From: an uncultured Thermoanaerobaculia bacterium
GTDB lineage: Bacteria > Acidobacteriota > Thermoanaerobaculia > Multivoradales > Multivoraceae
Assembly: GCA_951812325.1 (NCBI GenBank)
Contig: OX638294.1
Coordinates: 2,024,859 to 2,088,858 of the forward strand
Reading direction: 5' to 3'
Length of the DNA: 64,000 nt
Part shown: in pieces, positions 8,698 to 17,511 of the stretch
Layout: every line of letters begins with the position of its first letter
Position numbering within the stretch: position 1 is the stretch's first letter
The notes under the pieces: model-generated
What the model saw: only the letters and a program-made list of their open reading frames with translations
Told to the model about the DNA's origin: nothing
Database searches by the model: none
Position numbers and translations under genes: made by a program

Positions 8698-9719
8698 CGA
8701 ATCCAGGCCACGGACATCACCGCGAAGGTCACGGCCACCACGACGACACGCACCGCCACGACGACACGCACCGCCGCGACGACACGCACCGCCGCGACGA
8801 CACGCACCGCCGCGACGGCGGCGACGGGCGCGAGCATCCGCCGGGCCGCGGCGCCTCCTGGCGGCGCGCCAGTCTCGCCGTGCTGGCGATCGTCGCGCTG
8901 GCGCCGTCGGTGTTCGTCGTGCCGGAAACCGAGAACGCGATCGTCACCCGGTTCGGCAAGCCGGTCCGGACGATCGAGGCGCCGGGCCTCCGGTTCAAGT
9001 GGCCGATCGACCGCCGCATTCGCTTCGACAATCGCGTGCTCCTCTACGATCCCGCGCCTGCCGAGTTCCTGACCCAGGACAAGAAGAACCTGGTCGTCGA
9101 CGCCGCGATCGTCTGGCGGATCGCCGACCCGGCGCGATTCCTGGAGACGATCGGCGACATCTCGGGCGCCGAGATGCGGCTGCACGACGTCGTATGGGCG
9201 GGTCTGGCTGCCGCCCTCGGCCGCACGGAGCTCTCCCAACTCGTGTCCACCGAGCCGAAGAAGCTGCGGATCGAACAGGTTTCCGCCGAGGTCCGCGAGT
9301 CTGCCGGCGCGGTGTCCGGCCCGCAGCTCGGGGTCGAGATCCTGGAAGTGCAGCTCACTCGCCTGAGCTTCCCCGAGCAGAACCTGGAGTCCGTCTTCGC
9401 CCGCATGCGGGCCGAGCGCGAGCGGATCGCGAAGGAATACCGCGCTCAGGGCGAAGAGCAGGCAATGGTCATCCGCGCCGAGGCCGACCGGGACCGCGAG
9501 CTGATCCTGGCGGCCGCCTACCGCGAATCCGAGATCCTCCGCGGCAAGGGCGATGCCGAGGCGGCCGGCATCTACGGCGACGCCTACCGCCAGGATCCCT
9601 CTCTCTACCGGTTCCTGCGCACCCTCGAGTCCTACGAGTCGATCCTCGACGACCAGACGACGGTCATCCTGTCCGCGGACTCCGAGCTCTTCTCGCTCCT
9701 GGGCGGGGGATCCCGATGA
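8694..9719 (+). CDS. HflC-like SPFH protein with His-rich N-terminus
   Basis: The 341-residue protein starts at the ATG that overlaps the ATPase-SPFH stop by 4 bp. Residues 1-50 are a His/Asp/Arg-rich cytoplasmic head containing DDTHRR repeats, likely metal-binding. One membrane helix (~55-75) precedes an SPFH/band-7 domain (VPETENAIVTRFGKPVRTIE, PGLRFKWPI) and an Ala/Glu coiled coil (ERIAKEYRAQGEEQAMVIRA). The C-terminal YRFLRTLESYESILDD is typical of HflC. HflK and HflC form ring assemblies around the FtsH protease in model bacteria; here the partner is more likely the adjacent ATPase fusion, which is inference. The His-rich head is unusual for HflC. Overlaps the next gene by ATGA. Confidence 0.85.
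   Translation: MTNPGHGHHREGHGHHDDTHRHDDTHRRDDTHRRDDTHRRDGGDGREHPPGRGASWRRASLAVLAIVALAPSVFVVPETENAIVTRFGKPVRTIEAPGLRFKWPIDRRIRFDNRVLLYDPAPAEFLTQDKKNLVVDAAIVWRIADPARFLETIGDISGAEMRLHDVVWAGLAAALGRTELSQLVSTEPKKLRIEQVSAEVRESAGAVSGPQLGVEILEVQLTRLSFPEQNLESVFARMRAERERIAKEYRAQGEEQAMVIRAEADRDRELILAAAYRESEILRGKGDAEAAGIYGDAYRQDPSLYRFLRTLESYESILDDQTTVILSADSELFSLLGGGSR
8742..8813 (+). repeat. Four 18-bp in-frame repeats encoding the DDTHRR head
   Basis: Four consecutive 18-bp units (8742, 8760, 8778, 8796) encode D-D-T-H-R-H/R in the N-terminus of the HflC-like protein. The near-identity of the DNA suggests recent slippage expansion of a metal-binding tail. Confidence 0.85.
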
Positions 9720-10651
9720 GGCTTCGCGCGCTCGCCACGACGGCGCTGGCCCTGGCCCTGATGTGGCTGGGCTGGGGCGTCTACTTCGTCGCTCCCGACG
9801 AAGAGGCCGTCGTGCGCGTTCTGGGCCGAGCCACGGCCGTGCCGGCCGGGCCGGGAGTGCACTGGAACTGGCCTCGACCGATGGGCCGCGTCGACAAGCT
9901 GAAGGTAAGGGAGGCGAAGCGCCTGACCTTCGGCTTCACCGCGCCCGACCGGGTGCTGGGCGGCGAGTCCCCGGCAGCCGAGGCCCGGTGGCTGACCGGC
10001 GACCGGAACGTGGTCCACGTCCGGCTCATCGTCTCGTACGCAATCCACGATCCGCTCGCCTACGCGCTGCGGTTCCGGAACGTCGAGTCCGTGCTGGAGG
10101 CCAGCGGACGCAGCGCTCTGCTCGAGGTAATCGCCGGCATGAGCGTCGACGAACTGCTGACGACCGGCAAGGTCGCTGTGCAGCAGAGCGTCCAGGCCGC
10201 GTCGCAGGGGCTGTTCGACCGTTTCGAGACCGGCGCCACCGTGCTCTCGGTGAGTCTCGAGGGAGTGAGCCCGCCAAGCCCGGTGCGCGAAGCGTTCAAC
10301 GACGTGGCCAGCGCGCGCGAGGACCGCGACCGCCTGATCCGCGAGGCCGAGAGCTACCGCAACGAGATCGTGCCGGTCGCCCGCGGCGAAGCGCGCACAC
10401 TGGTGACGCAGGCCGAGAGCTTCCGAACCGCGGAAGTGGAGCGCGCGACCGGTGAGGGGGACCGCTTCCGGGCGATCGCCACCGCCGCGCACAGCAACCG
10501 GGACGAAGTCCGCACCCGCTCCTACCTGGAGACGATGGAACGCGTCCTGCCGCGGATGCGGAAGACGATCCTCGAACCGGGACAAAGCACGATCGACATC
10601 GACTTTCTGCGCCGCGAGCTGACCAGTCCCCCATCCGGACAACCGCAGTGA
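9716..10651 (+). CDS. HflK-like SPFH protein
   Basis: A 311-residue protein starting at an ATG that overlaps the previous stop (ATGA). It has an N-terminal membrane helix (LATTALALALMWLGWGVYFV) followed by an SPFH domain (APDEEAVVRVLGRATAVPAG, GVHWNWPRPMGRV, WLTGDRNVVHVRLIVSYAIH) and a Glu/Arg coiled coil (AREDRDRLIREAESYRNE). It aligns well by eye with the SPFH half of the ATPase fusion, so the two are probably paralogues. The operon therefore encodes three SPFH modules: two HflK-like and one HflC-like. It ends with LEPGQSTIDIDFLRRELTS. Probably an inner-membrane scaffold. Coupled to the next gene by a GTGA overlap. Confidence 0.82.
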   Translation: MRLRALATTALALALMWLGWGVYFVAPDEEAVVRVLGRATAVPAGPGVHWNWPRPMGRVDKLKVREAKRLTFGFTAPDRVLGGESPAAEARWLTGDRNVVHVRLIVSYAIHDPLAYALRFRNVESVLEASGRSALLEVIAGMSVDELLTTGKVAVQQSVQAASQGLFDRFETGATVLSVSLEGVSPPSPVREAFNDVASAREDRDRLIREAESYRNEIVPVARGEARTLVTQAESFRTAEVERATGEGDRFRAIATAAHSNRDEVRTRSYLETMERVLPRMRKTILEPGQSTIDIDFLRRELTSPPSGQPQ

Positions 10652-11139
10652 GGATGACCCGCAACGCCGGCGCCACGGCACTGACCGCGCTGGTTCTGGC
10701 GGCAGGCCTGGCGATCGCGCTTCGCGACCGCCTGCCCGAGCGTTCGGCCGAGCGTTCGGCCGAGGCAGGCGAACCGCGGGAGGTCTTCTGGCAGATGATC
10801 GAAGCGAGCGGGGACGGTGCCGCGGACGCCTGGCTCGATCTCTTCGCCGGAGAGGTCCGGGAACAGCTTGAAGCCGTGCGCGACGAGATGGGCGACGCCG
10901 CGTTCGAGCAGTACCTGCGACAGCGTGTCGCCGGCCTCAAGGGGGTCGCGGTGACCGGCGAGGAGGAGCTGGGCGAGATCGTCCGCCTCGAGGTCGAGTA
11001 CGTGCGCGAGGCGAGCTACGAGACGCAGTCTCTGGACCTTCGCTCGTCCCGGGGTCGCTGGCGCATCGTCGCGCTCGGCCCGACGCACGAGCGCGAACCG
11101 CCGGTTCCCTACGGCACGCCGGTCGGCCCTGCCGAGTGA
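10648..11139 (+). CDS. Small membrane-anchored protein of the SPFH operon, unknown function
   Basis: The 163-residue product begins at a GTG overlapping the HflK-like stop (GTGA); an ATG two codons later is an alternative. A single N-terminal hydrophobic stretch (ATALTALVLAAGLAIAL) is probably an uncleaved anchor or signal. The remainder (EVFWQMIEASGDGAADAWLD, then GVAVTGEEELGEIVRLEVEY) looks like a small alpha+beta NTF2-like or DUF4878-type fold, but I cannot assign it. Its place as the coupled last gene of the ATPase/SPFH operon suggests an accessory periplasmic subunit. The GAGCGTTCGGCC segment near its start is duplicated in tandem. Confidence 0.6.
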   Translation: MRMTRNAGATALTALVLAAGLAIALRDRLPERSAERSAEAGEPREVFWQMIEASGDGAADAWLDLFAGEVREQLEAVRDEMGDAAFEQYLRQRVAGLKGVAVTGEEELGEIVRLEVEYVREASYETQSLDLRSSRGRWRIVALGPTHEREPPVPYGTPVGPAE

Positions 11140-11306
11140 CGGCGGGAGAGCCCCTCCGAGCACGCCACGAACCCGGCCAACGGCGCCAAGCTGTGGGAAG
11201 CGAGCGAGTTGCACCTACTTCAACACGGACACCCTGGAAGGGCCACTGGCGCCGATGGCCCGGCTCCTGTTCGGCGCCATGCACCGCAGCAGCTCCTGCC
11301 GTCCAT

Positions 11307-11540
11307 TCAGGGAATCAGCCTCAGCAGGGCGACCACTGCGCCGATGATCACGCCGGCCTGTATCAACGCCAAGCGGTACAGGTCGGCGCGCAGAGCCGCC
11401 AGGTCCTCGCGGGTCGCCACGTGCGCCAACACGTCGCCGGCGGCATCTTCGATAGCGCGGGCGGTCGCAACCGCTTGCCGGTCAGGGAGTCCGGCGTCCC
11501 GCAGCGTCTCGGCGGAGCGGAGCGTGTCGGTTACAGCCAT
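11307..11540 (-). CDS. Small DUF1640/CCDC90-like coiled-coil membrane protein
   Basis: A 77-residue protein: MAVTDTLRSAETLRDAGLPD, then QAVATARAIEDAAGD, then VATREDLAALRADLYRLALI and a C-terminal membrane helix ending VVALLRLIP. The pattern of an amphipathic AG(L/F)x-x-QA segment, a T-R-x-D/E-LxxLR coiled coil and a terminal helix matches small DUF1640-type proteins, often found near mobile genes and of unknown function. A second member lies 320 bp away on the other strand (11864-12141), apparently frameshifted. The 323-bp gap between them holds no gene; it contains CGAATGTCCA twice (11712 and 11742), possibly regulatory. Confidence 0.6.
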   Translation of the reverse strand: MAVTDTLRSAETLRDAGLPDRQAVATARAIEDAAGDVLAHVATREDLAALRADLYRLALIQAGVIIGAVVALLRLIP

Positions 11541-11863
11541 GCCGGCACCCTATCCGGCGGGCCTTTTCCGGGGCCTCTGGAGGGCCGGAAATCGAAAAGC
11601 GCGAAAGAGCCGCGCGGCGTGGGCCGTGCTGCCGGGATCCGGATCCGGAGGGGGGATCCAGAGGGGGTGCGCGCGCGTAGGGGCAGAAGGGTTTCCGGGC
11701 GTCGGCGTTACCGAATGTCCAAGTCAGGCCGTCAGTGTGCGCGAATGTCCAGGGCACTCGAAGAGCGCGGCGGTCCGGCGGCTCTGTCGGTGCGTCGCGG
11801 CCGTGCCGCACATATCCACTTTGTCGTCACGTCACGACAGTGGCTTCCGGTACGCTAGCAGCC

Positions 11864-12141
11864 ATGAGCACAACGACTTCGACTCGTTGGCGACGGCGCG
11901 GGCGCTGGAACGGGCCGGGATGGACTCGGCTCAGGCGGAGGCCGTGACGGAAGCGATCGGCGGCGCGGTCGGCAGTACCGATACGGTGACGCGGTCGGAC
12001 CTGGACGCCCTGAGGGCAGATGTGCGGGCGGATCTGGCTTCTTTGGAAGTGCGCCTGATCCGCTGGGCGATAGGCAGCGCGCTGGGAACAGCAGCTCTTG
12101 GCGTCGCCGCCGTCGGTCTGTTGTTTCGGCTCCTCGGGTAG
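11864..12141 (+). pseudogene. DUF1640-like gene with a one-base frameshift near the start
   Basis: The ATG at 11864 reads MSTTTST and then leaves the family frame. From about 11878 the +1-shifted frame reads FDSLATARALERAGMDSAQA, then EAVTEAIGGAV, VTRSDLDALRADVRADLASL and a terminal membrane helix ending GLLFRLLG. Adding one T in ACTTCGAC (near 11879) would give MSTTTFDSLATARALERAG, a typical start for this family. So the gene either lost one base or the assembly has an error. It is an apparent paralogue of the intact copy at 11307-11540. An alternative in-frame TTG at 11821 could also give a protein, but it lacks a ribosome site. Confidence 0.6.
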
Positions 12142-12311
12142 AGGCGGTCCCGTGTACGGAAGGCGGTGGAGCCGCAAAGTGGGCCGGCACTCCACCGCAG
12201 CCGGCAGCGAGTTGGGGCGACGCCGGCGGCCGCGGCTCCTCGGGGGCGGGTCTCGCGGTCGCGGTCAGGTAGCCGCGTTCCGGTCGCGCGCCGTCAAAGC
12301 ACACTGAGGCG

Positions 12312-14681
12312 ATGCGCGTCCCGCGGGGCCAGAGCAAGACAGAGTCTTCAACGAAGACGGGGTTGAGCCGGCGGGGTCTCCTTGGACTGCTGGCAGCGGT
12401 CGTATCCCTGCCCAGGCGGATCCGACGGGCCGGGGCAGCGCAACAGGCGCCAGGCGGGGTCCCCGGCGCCCGCGTCGACCGGTGGCACAGGACCCATGAC
12501 CGGGCGTGGCTCGGCGAGTCGTTCTGGGCGAATCCGATGGAGGACTGGCGGGTCGTGGACGGCGCGGCGGAGGTGCAGACCTCGGGTGGCGACCGGAACG
12601 TGCACCTGATCACGCATCGGTTGACGGGCGAGCAGGGGCGGTTTCGGATGTCGGTGCGCTGCGGGCGGGTGGAGGCCGGGGAGCGCGACGGGGGCGCCGG
12701 GTTTCGGATCGGTGTCCGGAACCTGATCGATGACCATCGGAGCAACTGCCTTGCGCGCGGTGTGGGGGTCGATGCCGGGCTGGTTGACGGCCGGCTGGCG
12801 CTGGGCAAAGAGAACGCGGCAGTCCGAGGCGGGACGTCGGTCGCTTCGGATGGCGTCGTGCTGGCACTCGAAGGACGCACGGATGGCGAGGATTGCGAAC
12901 TCACGCTGACGGCGCGAAACGCCGACGGCGACGAACTTGGACGGATCGAACGCCGCCTGCCCGCCGCCGACATCGCCGGCAACGTCGCCATCGTCTCCAA
13001 CTTCGACCGGGAGATCCCGAAGGGCAAGGGCGCGCGCTACCGGTTCAGCGAGTGGACGGCGGACGGAGGCGCCTTCGAGGTCGACGAGGACCGCCGGTTC
13101 GGGCCGATCCTCTGGTCGATGTACTCGATGAGCGACTCCCGCTCAGGCGAGGGGTTCGTGGTCAAGATGACGGCGTTGCTGCCTCCGCTGGGCGAGGCCG
13201 ACGACAGACGGGTCGAGTTGTTGACGCAGCACGACCGGGAGTGGCGGTCGCACGGCTTCGCCGAACTCGACCCGGACGCCTGGACGGCGACGTTTCGCCG
13301 GTCCAACTGGAACGAGCGCGCGGCGGCGCCGTTCCGGCTCGTCTACCGCGAGCGCCACACGGACGGCGGCGAAACGGCGCACGAATGGCGGGGCACGATC
13401 CGCGCGAACCCGACCGGGCGGCCGCTGCGGCTGGCGGGGCTCACCTGCCAGAACGACTACTCGTTTCCCTACGCCCCGGTCGCCGATCACGTCCTGGCGC
13501 GGGATCCCGACCTGCTCTTCTTCTCCGGGGACCAGCTCTACGAGAACCACGGCGGCTACGGCCTGATCCGCGAGCCGGCCGGACCGGCGATCCTCAACTA
13601 CCTGCGCAAGTACTACGAGTTCGGCTGGGCGTTCCGGGAGGCGATGCGCGACCGGCCGACGCTCTGCATTCCGGACGACCACGACGTGTTCCAGGGCAAC
13701 ATCTGGGGCGAGGGCGGCAAGGCGATGAACACCGGCCGGGGCACCTCGTCACTCGGCGGCTACCGGGAGCCGGCGCGGATGGTCAACGCGGTCCACCGGA
13801 CGAACGCCTCGCACCATCCCGACCCGTTCGACGCGGCGCCGGTCGACCAGGACATCAGCGTCTACTACGGCGACATGGTCTACGGCGGCGTGGGGTTCGC
13901 GATCCTCGCCGACCGGCAGTTCAAGAGCGGCCCGGAACATGTGGACACGGGCGCGGGGCGGGCGGACCACGTGCTGGACGAGGATGTCGACACGTCGACT
14001 CTTGACCAGCCCGGGCTCGACCTGCTCGGCGCGCGGCAGGAGGAGTTCCTGAAGCAGTGGGCCGGCGACTGGCGCGGCCACACGATGAAGGTGCTGCTCA
14101 GCCAGACCGTGTTCGCGGGCGTCGCCACGCACCACGGCGGCTACGACGACTACCTGATTGCCGATCTCGACTGCGGCGGCTGGCCGCAGACTCCGCGCAA
14201 CCGGCTCCTCCGCATTCTCAGGGAGGCAAAGTGCCTGCACGTCTGCGGTGACCAGCACCTGCCGTCCCTCGTCCAGTACGGCGCCGATGCGCAGCGCGAC
14301 GGGTGCTGGGCCTTCTGCACGCCCGCGATCAGCGCCGGTTACCCGCGCTGGTGGCGCCCGGACGAGGTCGGAACGCCTCACCGAAACCGGCCTCGCCATG
14401 GCCTCGCGCACACCGGGGAGTTCCGCGATCCATTGGGGAACCGGGTCTACGTCTACGCGATCGGCAACCCCGAAGTCGGCGTCGCGCCCGATCCCTACGA
14501 GCGGGCACACCAGAAGAGCAGTGGCTTCGGCCTGGTGACGATCGACCCCGAGGCGAAGACCTACCGGATCGAGGCGTTCCGCTTCCTGCGCACGGCCGAC
14601 GGCGCTGGCGCCGAGCAGTTCCCCGGCTGGCCGGTGACCCTGCACCAGGACGAGAACGCGGGCGAGAACCGGATCAGCTAG
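12312..14681 (+). CDS. Tat-exported PhoD-like metallophosphatase
   Basis: A 789-residue protein with a twin-arginine signal ([17 protein letters not shown] at 20-21). Residues ~60-260 form a jelly-roll-like region, and the C-terminal half is a PhoD-like calcineurin-type metallophosphatase: [51 protein letters not shown] and [15 protein letters not shown] supply the His/Asp/Asn metal ligands. The family hydrolyses phosphate mono- or diesters in the periplasm. The start has GAGG close upstream. The extra N-terminal domain makes it longer than Bacillus PhoD. The substrate is unknown; the size and the two-domain layout are shared with large predicted phosphodiesterases of marine bacteria. Confidence 0.82.
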   Translation: MRVPRGQSKTESSTKTGLSRRGLLGLLAAVVSLPRRIRRAGAAQQAPGGVPGARVDRWHRTHDRAWLGESFWANPMEDWRVVDGAAEVQTSGGDRNVHLITHRLTGEQGRFRMSVRCGRVEAGERDGGAGFRIGVRNLIDDHRSNCLARGVGVDAGLVDGRLALGKENAAVRGGTSVASDGVVLALEGRTDGEDCELTLTARNADGDELGRIERRLPAADIAGNVAIVSNFDREIPKGKGARYRFSEWTADGGAFEVDEDRRFGPILWSMYSMSDSRSGEGFVVKMTALLPPLGEADDRRVELLTQHDREWRSHGFAELDPDAWTATFRRSNWNERAAAPFRLVYRERHTDGGETAHEWRGTIRANPTGRPLRLAGLTCQNDYSFPYAPVADHVLARDPDLLFFSGDQLYENHGGYGLIREPAGPAILNYLRKYYEFGWAFREAMRDRPTLCIPDDHDVFQGNIWGEGGKAMNTGRGTSSLGGYREPARMVNAVHRTNASHHPDPFDAAPVDQDISVYYGDMVYGGVGFAILADRQFKSGPEHVDTGAGRADHVLDEDVDTSTLDQPGLDLLGARQEEFLKQWAGDWRGHTMKVLLSQTVFAGVATHHGGYDDYLIADLDCGGWPQTPRNRLLRILREAKCLHVCGDQHLPSLVQYGADAQRDGCWAFCTPAISAGYPRWWRPDEVGTPHRNRPRHGLAHTGEFRDPLGNRVYVYAIGNPEVGVAPDPYERAHQKSSGFGLVTIDPEAKTYRIEAFRFLRTADGAGAEQFPGWPVTLHQDENAGENRIS

Positions 14682-14871
14682 GACGCTGCGCCGCAGAACG
14701 CAGCGCAGCGAGTTCTGCGACGCGGCGTCCTGGCGAGGTGGGGGCTAAGGGCCAAACACGGAGTCCTCGACGGGTTTGGCGGCTCTGGAGCCGGATACGC
14801 TGCCCCGCGTTCCGGAGGCCGAGACTCTTGCCGGGAACTTCGGCCCAACCGATCCGTAGCCAACGAACAGC

Positions 14872-17214
14872 ATGTCCTTGATCTGTCTCAAGACGCTCTG
14901 CGCCAGCGGCCGCTGGTACGCGCCGGCCTGCCTGCTGGCCGCCTGCCTGCTGCCGGCTCAAGCCTGGGCGCAAGGCCAGGCGACCGACTCGCCTCCGCCC
15001 GGCGCCCCTGCACCCGTGGAGGCGCCGCTGGACCTTCCCGCCAACTTCGACGGTCCGCCGCCTCCCGTGCCGCCGGCCGTGGTGAGCCGGGACGACTCGG
15101 GCAAGGCCACGGTCCGAGCCGTGCGCCTCGCCGCGCCGCTCCAAATCGACGGCCGGCTCGACGAGGTCCTCTACGACGCCGTGCCCCCGATTTCGGACTT
15201 CCTTCAGGTCGAACCCCGGCCGGGAGAACCGGCCACAGACAGGACGGACGTCTGGGTCACCTTCAACGAAACAACTGTCTTCGTGTCGCTGCGCTGCTGG
15301 CAGGACACCGACCGGATTGCGGCCAACGACATGCGGCGCGACTCGTTCACCCAGGACGACTACGTCGATATCGCTCTCGACACGTTCCACGACGGTCGCA
15401 ACGCCGCCGTTTTCACGGTCTTCGCCTCGGGCGGCCGCTTCGACGCGCAGATCACCGACGAGAGCCGGATGAACATGGATTGGAATCCGGTCTGGGATCT
15501 CAGAACGGGCAGGTTCGAGGGCGGCTGGACGGCTGAAGCCGCCATCCCGTTCCGATCGCTCCGGTACCGCCCCGGCCGGGAGCAGATCTGGGGCGTGAAC
15601 TTCCAGCGCTACACCCAGTGGAAGAACGAGAGTTCGACCCTGAACCGCATCCCGGCGGCACTGGGCACGATGGGCATCATCCAGATGTCGCTGGCCGGAC
15701 CCCTGGTTGGACTGGAAGCCCCGCCGGCTTCGAGAAACATCGAGATCAAGCCCTACCTGGTCGCCGACATGAAAAGCGACCGCCTCGCCAACCCGGAAAT
15801 CTCGAACGAGGTGAACGCCGATCTCGGCGTCGACCTCAAGGTCGGGCTCAGCCAGAACCTCACGGCGGACTTCACCTACAACACGGACTTCGCCCAAGTC
15901 GAAGCCGACCAGCAGCAGGTCGACCTGACGCGCTTCAGCCTCTTCTTCCCCGAGAAACGCGACTTCTTCCTCGAGAACCAGGGAACCTTCGGCTTCGGAG
16001 GGGCCGGTGGCGGCGGATTCGGCGGGGGCTTCGACACGCCGTCCCTGTTCTACAGCCGGCGCATCGGCCTGCACCGGGGAAGCGTGGTACCGATCGAGGG
16101 CGGCGCCCGGCTGACCGGACGGGCGGGCCGCTACACGCTCGGGATGCTGAACATCCAGTCGGACGACGAACCGCTTTCCGGCGCCATCGCGACGAACTTC
16201 GGCGTAATGCGACTCAAGCGAGACATCCTGCGCCGGAGCAGCGTCGGCGTCATCTACACGCGTCGCTCGATCGACCAAAGCGGCGCAGGACGCAACGAGG
16301 CCTACGGCGTCGACGGGACGTTCGCCTTCTTCGACGACCTCACCTTCAACACCTACTGGGCCGAGACGAGCACACCCGGACTTGAGGACGACGACGCCAG
16401 CTATCGCCTGCGGATGGACTACAACGGCGACCGCTACGGCGTCCGACTCGAGCGCCTGCGGGTTGGCAGCCACTTCAACCCCGGCATCGGATTCGTGCGC
16501 CGCCACGACATGCGCCGTTCCTACGGCGACTTCCGGTTCAGCCCTCGACCAGCCGACAGCAAGCTGGTGCGCAAGTACTCCTGGACCGGCTCGATGGCCT
16601 ACATCGAGAACGGCGCCGGCATGGTCGAGACGCGGGAGGCCGAGGGCGAGTTCGGCATCGAGTTCCACAGCGGGGACGAGGTCGAACTGAAGTACGTGCG
16701 GAGCTACGAGTTTCTCCCGTTTCCTTTCCCCATCGCCTCGGACATCACCCTCGGCGTCGGCGGCTACGACTTCGACTACGTGGAGGCCGAGTTGCAACTG
16801 GGCCCGCAGCGGCGGCTCTCGGGCCAGTTCGTCCTCGAGTACGGCGACTTCTACAGCGGCCGCAAGACGTCCTTCGGCTGGGGCTGGGGGCGCGTGAATC
16901 TGACCTCGCAGTTCCTGCTCGAACCCGCCGTCTCGTTCAACCGCGTGGAGTTGCCGGAGGGCGACTTCGACGTGGAACTCGTGGACCTTCGCGCGGTGTA
17001 CACGATAACCCCGCGCATGTTCGTGAGCGCCCTGTTCCAGTACGAGTCCGAGAGCCGGGGACTGGCGGCAAACGTGAGGCTGCGCTGGGAGTACCGGCCC
17101 GGCAGCGAGCTGTTCGTCGTCTACAACGAGCAGCGCGACACGCTGACGCAGGGCTTTCCGGGGCTCGACAACAGCGCCCTGATCGTCAAGGTCACGCGGC
17201 TGTTCCAACGGTAG
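14872..17214 (+). CDS. DUF5916 outer-membrane protein with CBM9-like domain
   Basis: The 780-residue product has a Sec signal ending QAWAQG, a Pro-rich linker, and then a CBM9-like domain (residues ~80-260: AAPLQIDGRLDEVLYDAVPP, TDVWVTFNETTVFVSLRCWQ). The rest is a DUF5916 beta-barrel with alternating aromatic strands, EADQQQVDLTRFSLFFPEKR and FFLENQGTFGFG being the family signature, and ends FPGLDNSALIVKVTRLFQR. The terminal Phe-x-Arg resembles outer-membrane barrel ends. The family is common in Acidobacteriota, Gemmatimonadota and Bacteroidota; function is unproven, perhaps substrate binding or uptake. A Gly-rich insert (GFGGAGGGGFGGGF) follows the signature. It is convergent with the FG-GAP gene. 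Confidence 0.82.
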   Translation: MSLICLKTLCASGRWYAPACLLAACLLPAQAWAQGQATDSPPPGAPAPVEAPLDLPANFDGPPPPVPPAVVSRDDSGKATVRAVRLAAPLQIDGRLDEVLYDAVPPISDFLQVEPRPGEPATDRTDVWVTFNETTVFVSLRCWQDTDRIAANDMRRDSFTQDDYVDIALDTFHDGRNAAVFTVFASGGRFDAQITDESRMNMDWNPVWDLRTGRFEGGWTAEAAIPFRSLRYRPGREQIWGVNFQRYTQWKNESSTLNRIPAALGTMGIIQMSLAGPLVGLEAPPASRNIEIKPYLVADMKSDRLANPEISNEVNADLGVDLKVGLSQNLTADFTYNTDFAQVEADQQQVDLTRFSLFFPEKRDFFLENQGTFGFGGAGGGGFGGGFDTPSLFYSRRIGLHRGSVVPIEGGARLTGRAGRYTLGMLNIQSDDEPLSGAIATNFGVMRLKRDILRRSSVGVIYTRRSIDQSGAGRNEAYGVDGTFAFFDDLTFNTYWAETSTPGLEDDDASYRLRMDYNGDRYGVRLERLRVGSHFNPGIGFVRRHDMRRSYGDFRFSPRPADSKLVRKYSWTGSMAYIENGAGMVETREAEGEFGIEFHSGDEVELKYVRSYEFLPFPFPIASDITLGVGGYDFDYVEAELQLGPQRRLSGQFVLEYGDFYSGRKTSFGWGWGRVNLTSQFLLEPAVSFNRVELPEGDFDVELVDLRAVYTITPRMFVSALFQYESESRGLAANVRLRWEYRPGSELFVVYNEQRDTLTQGFPGLDNSALIVKVTRLFQR

Positions 17215-17297
17215 CCGCGGAGGGCCGGAAGCCGGCGCTGCGCGTCGAAATGCCCCAGACGCGGGCCAGAAGGCCCGCGCCACGGCCGGCGCACAGG

Positions 17298-17506
17298 GCT
17301 TTCCGGGCGCACGCGGTCTTTCCGAGCGCAAACGGTCTTGCCGGGCGCACACGGGCTTGCCGGGCGCACACGGTGTTGCCGAGCGCACACGGGCTTGCCG
17401 CGTGCAAACGGTCTTGCCGGGCGCACACGGGCTTGCCGGGCGCACACGGTGTTGCCGAGCGCACACGGGCTTTCCGCGTGCACGCGGGCTTTCCGGGCGC
17501 ACACGG
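17298..17506. repeat. Eleven 19-bp tandem repeats with a 76-bp higher-order period
   Basis: Eleven exact-length copies of GCTTGCCGGGCGCACACGG-like units lie between two convergent genes. Units 3-6 are repeated almost unchanged as units 7-10, giving a four-unit, 76-bp higher-order repeat. There are no unique spacers, so this is not a CRISPR array. It ends 5 bp from the stop codon of the FG-GAP gene at 17512. The rest of the 17215-17511 gap holds no gene. Confidence 0.92.
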
Positions 17507-17511
17507 TCCTC

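Noticed and set aside
14674..17502. 942-residue minus-strand open frame across the DUF5916 gene and the 19-bp repeat
   Set aside because: Antisense to a signal-bearing protein with family signatures; the repeat part only stays open because of base composition.
17298..17506. CRISPR array
   Set aside because: Units are directly adjacent with no unique spacers, and no cas genes are present.
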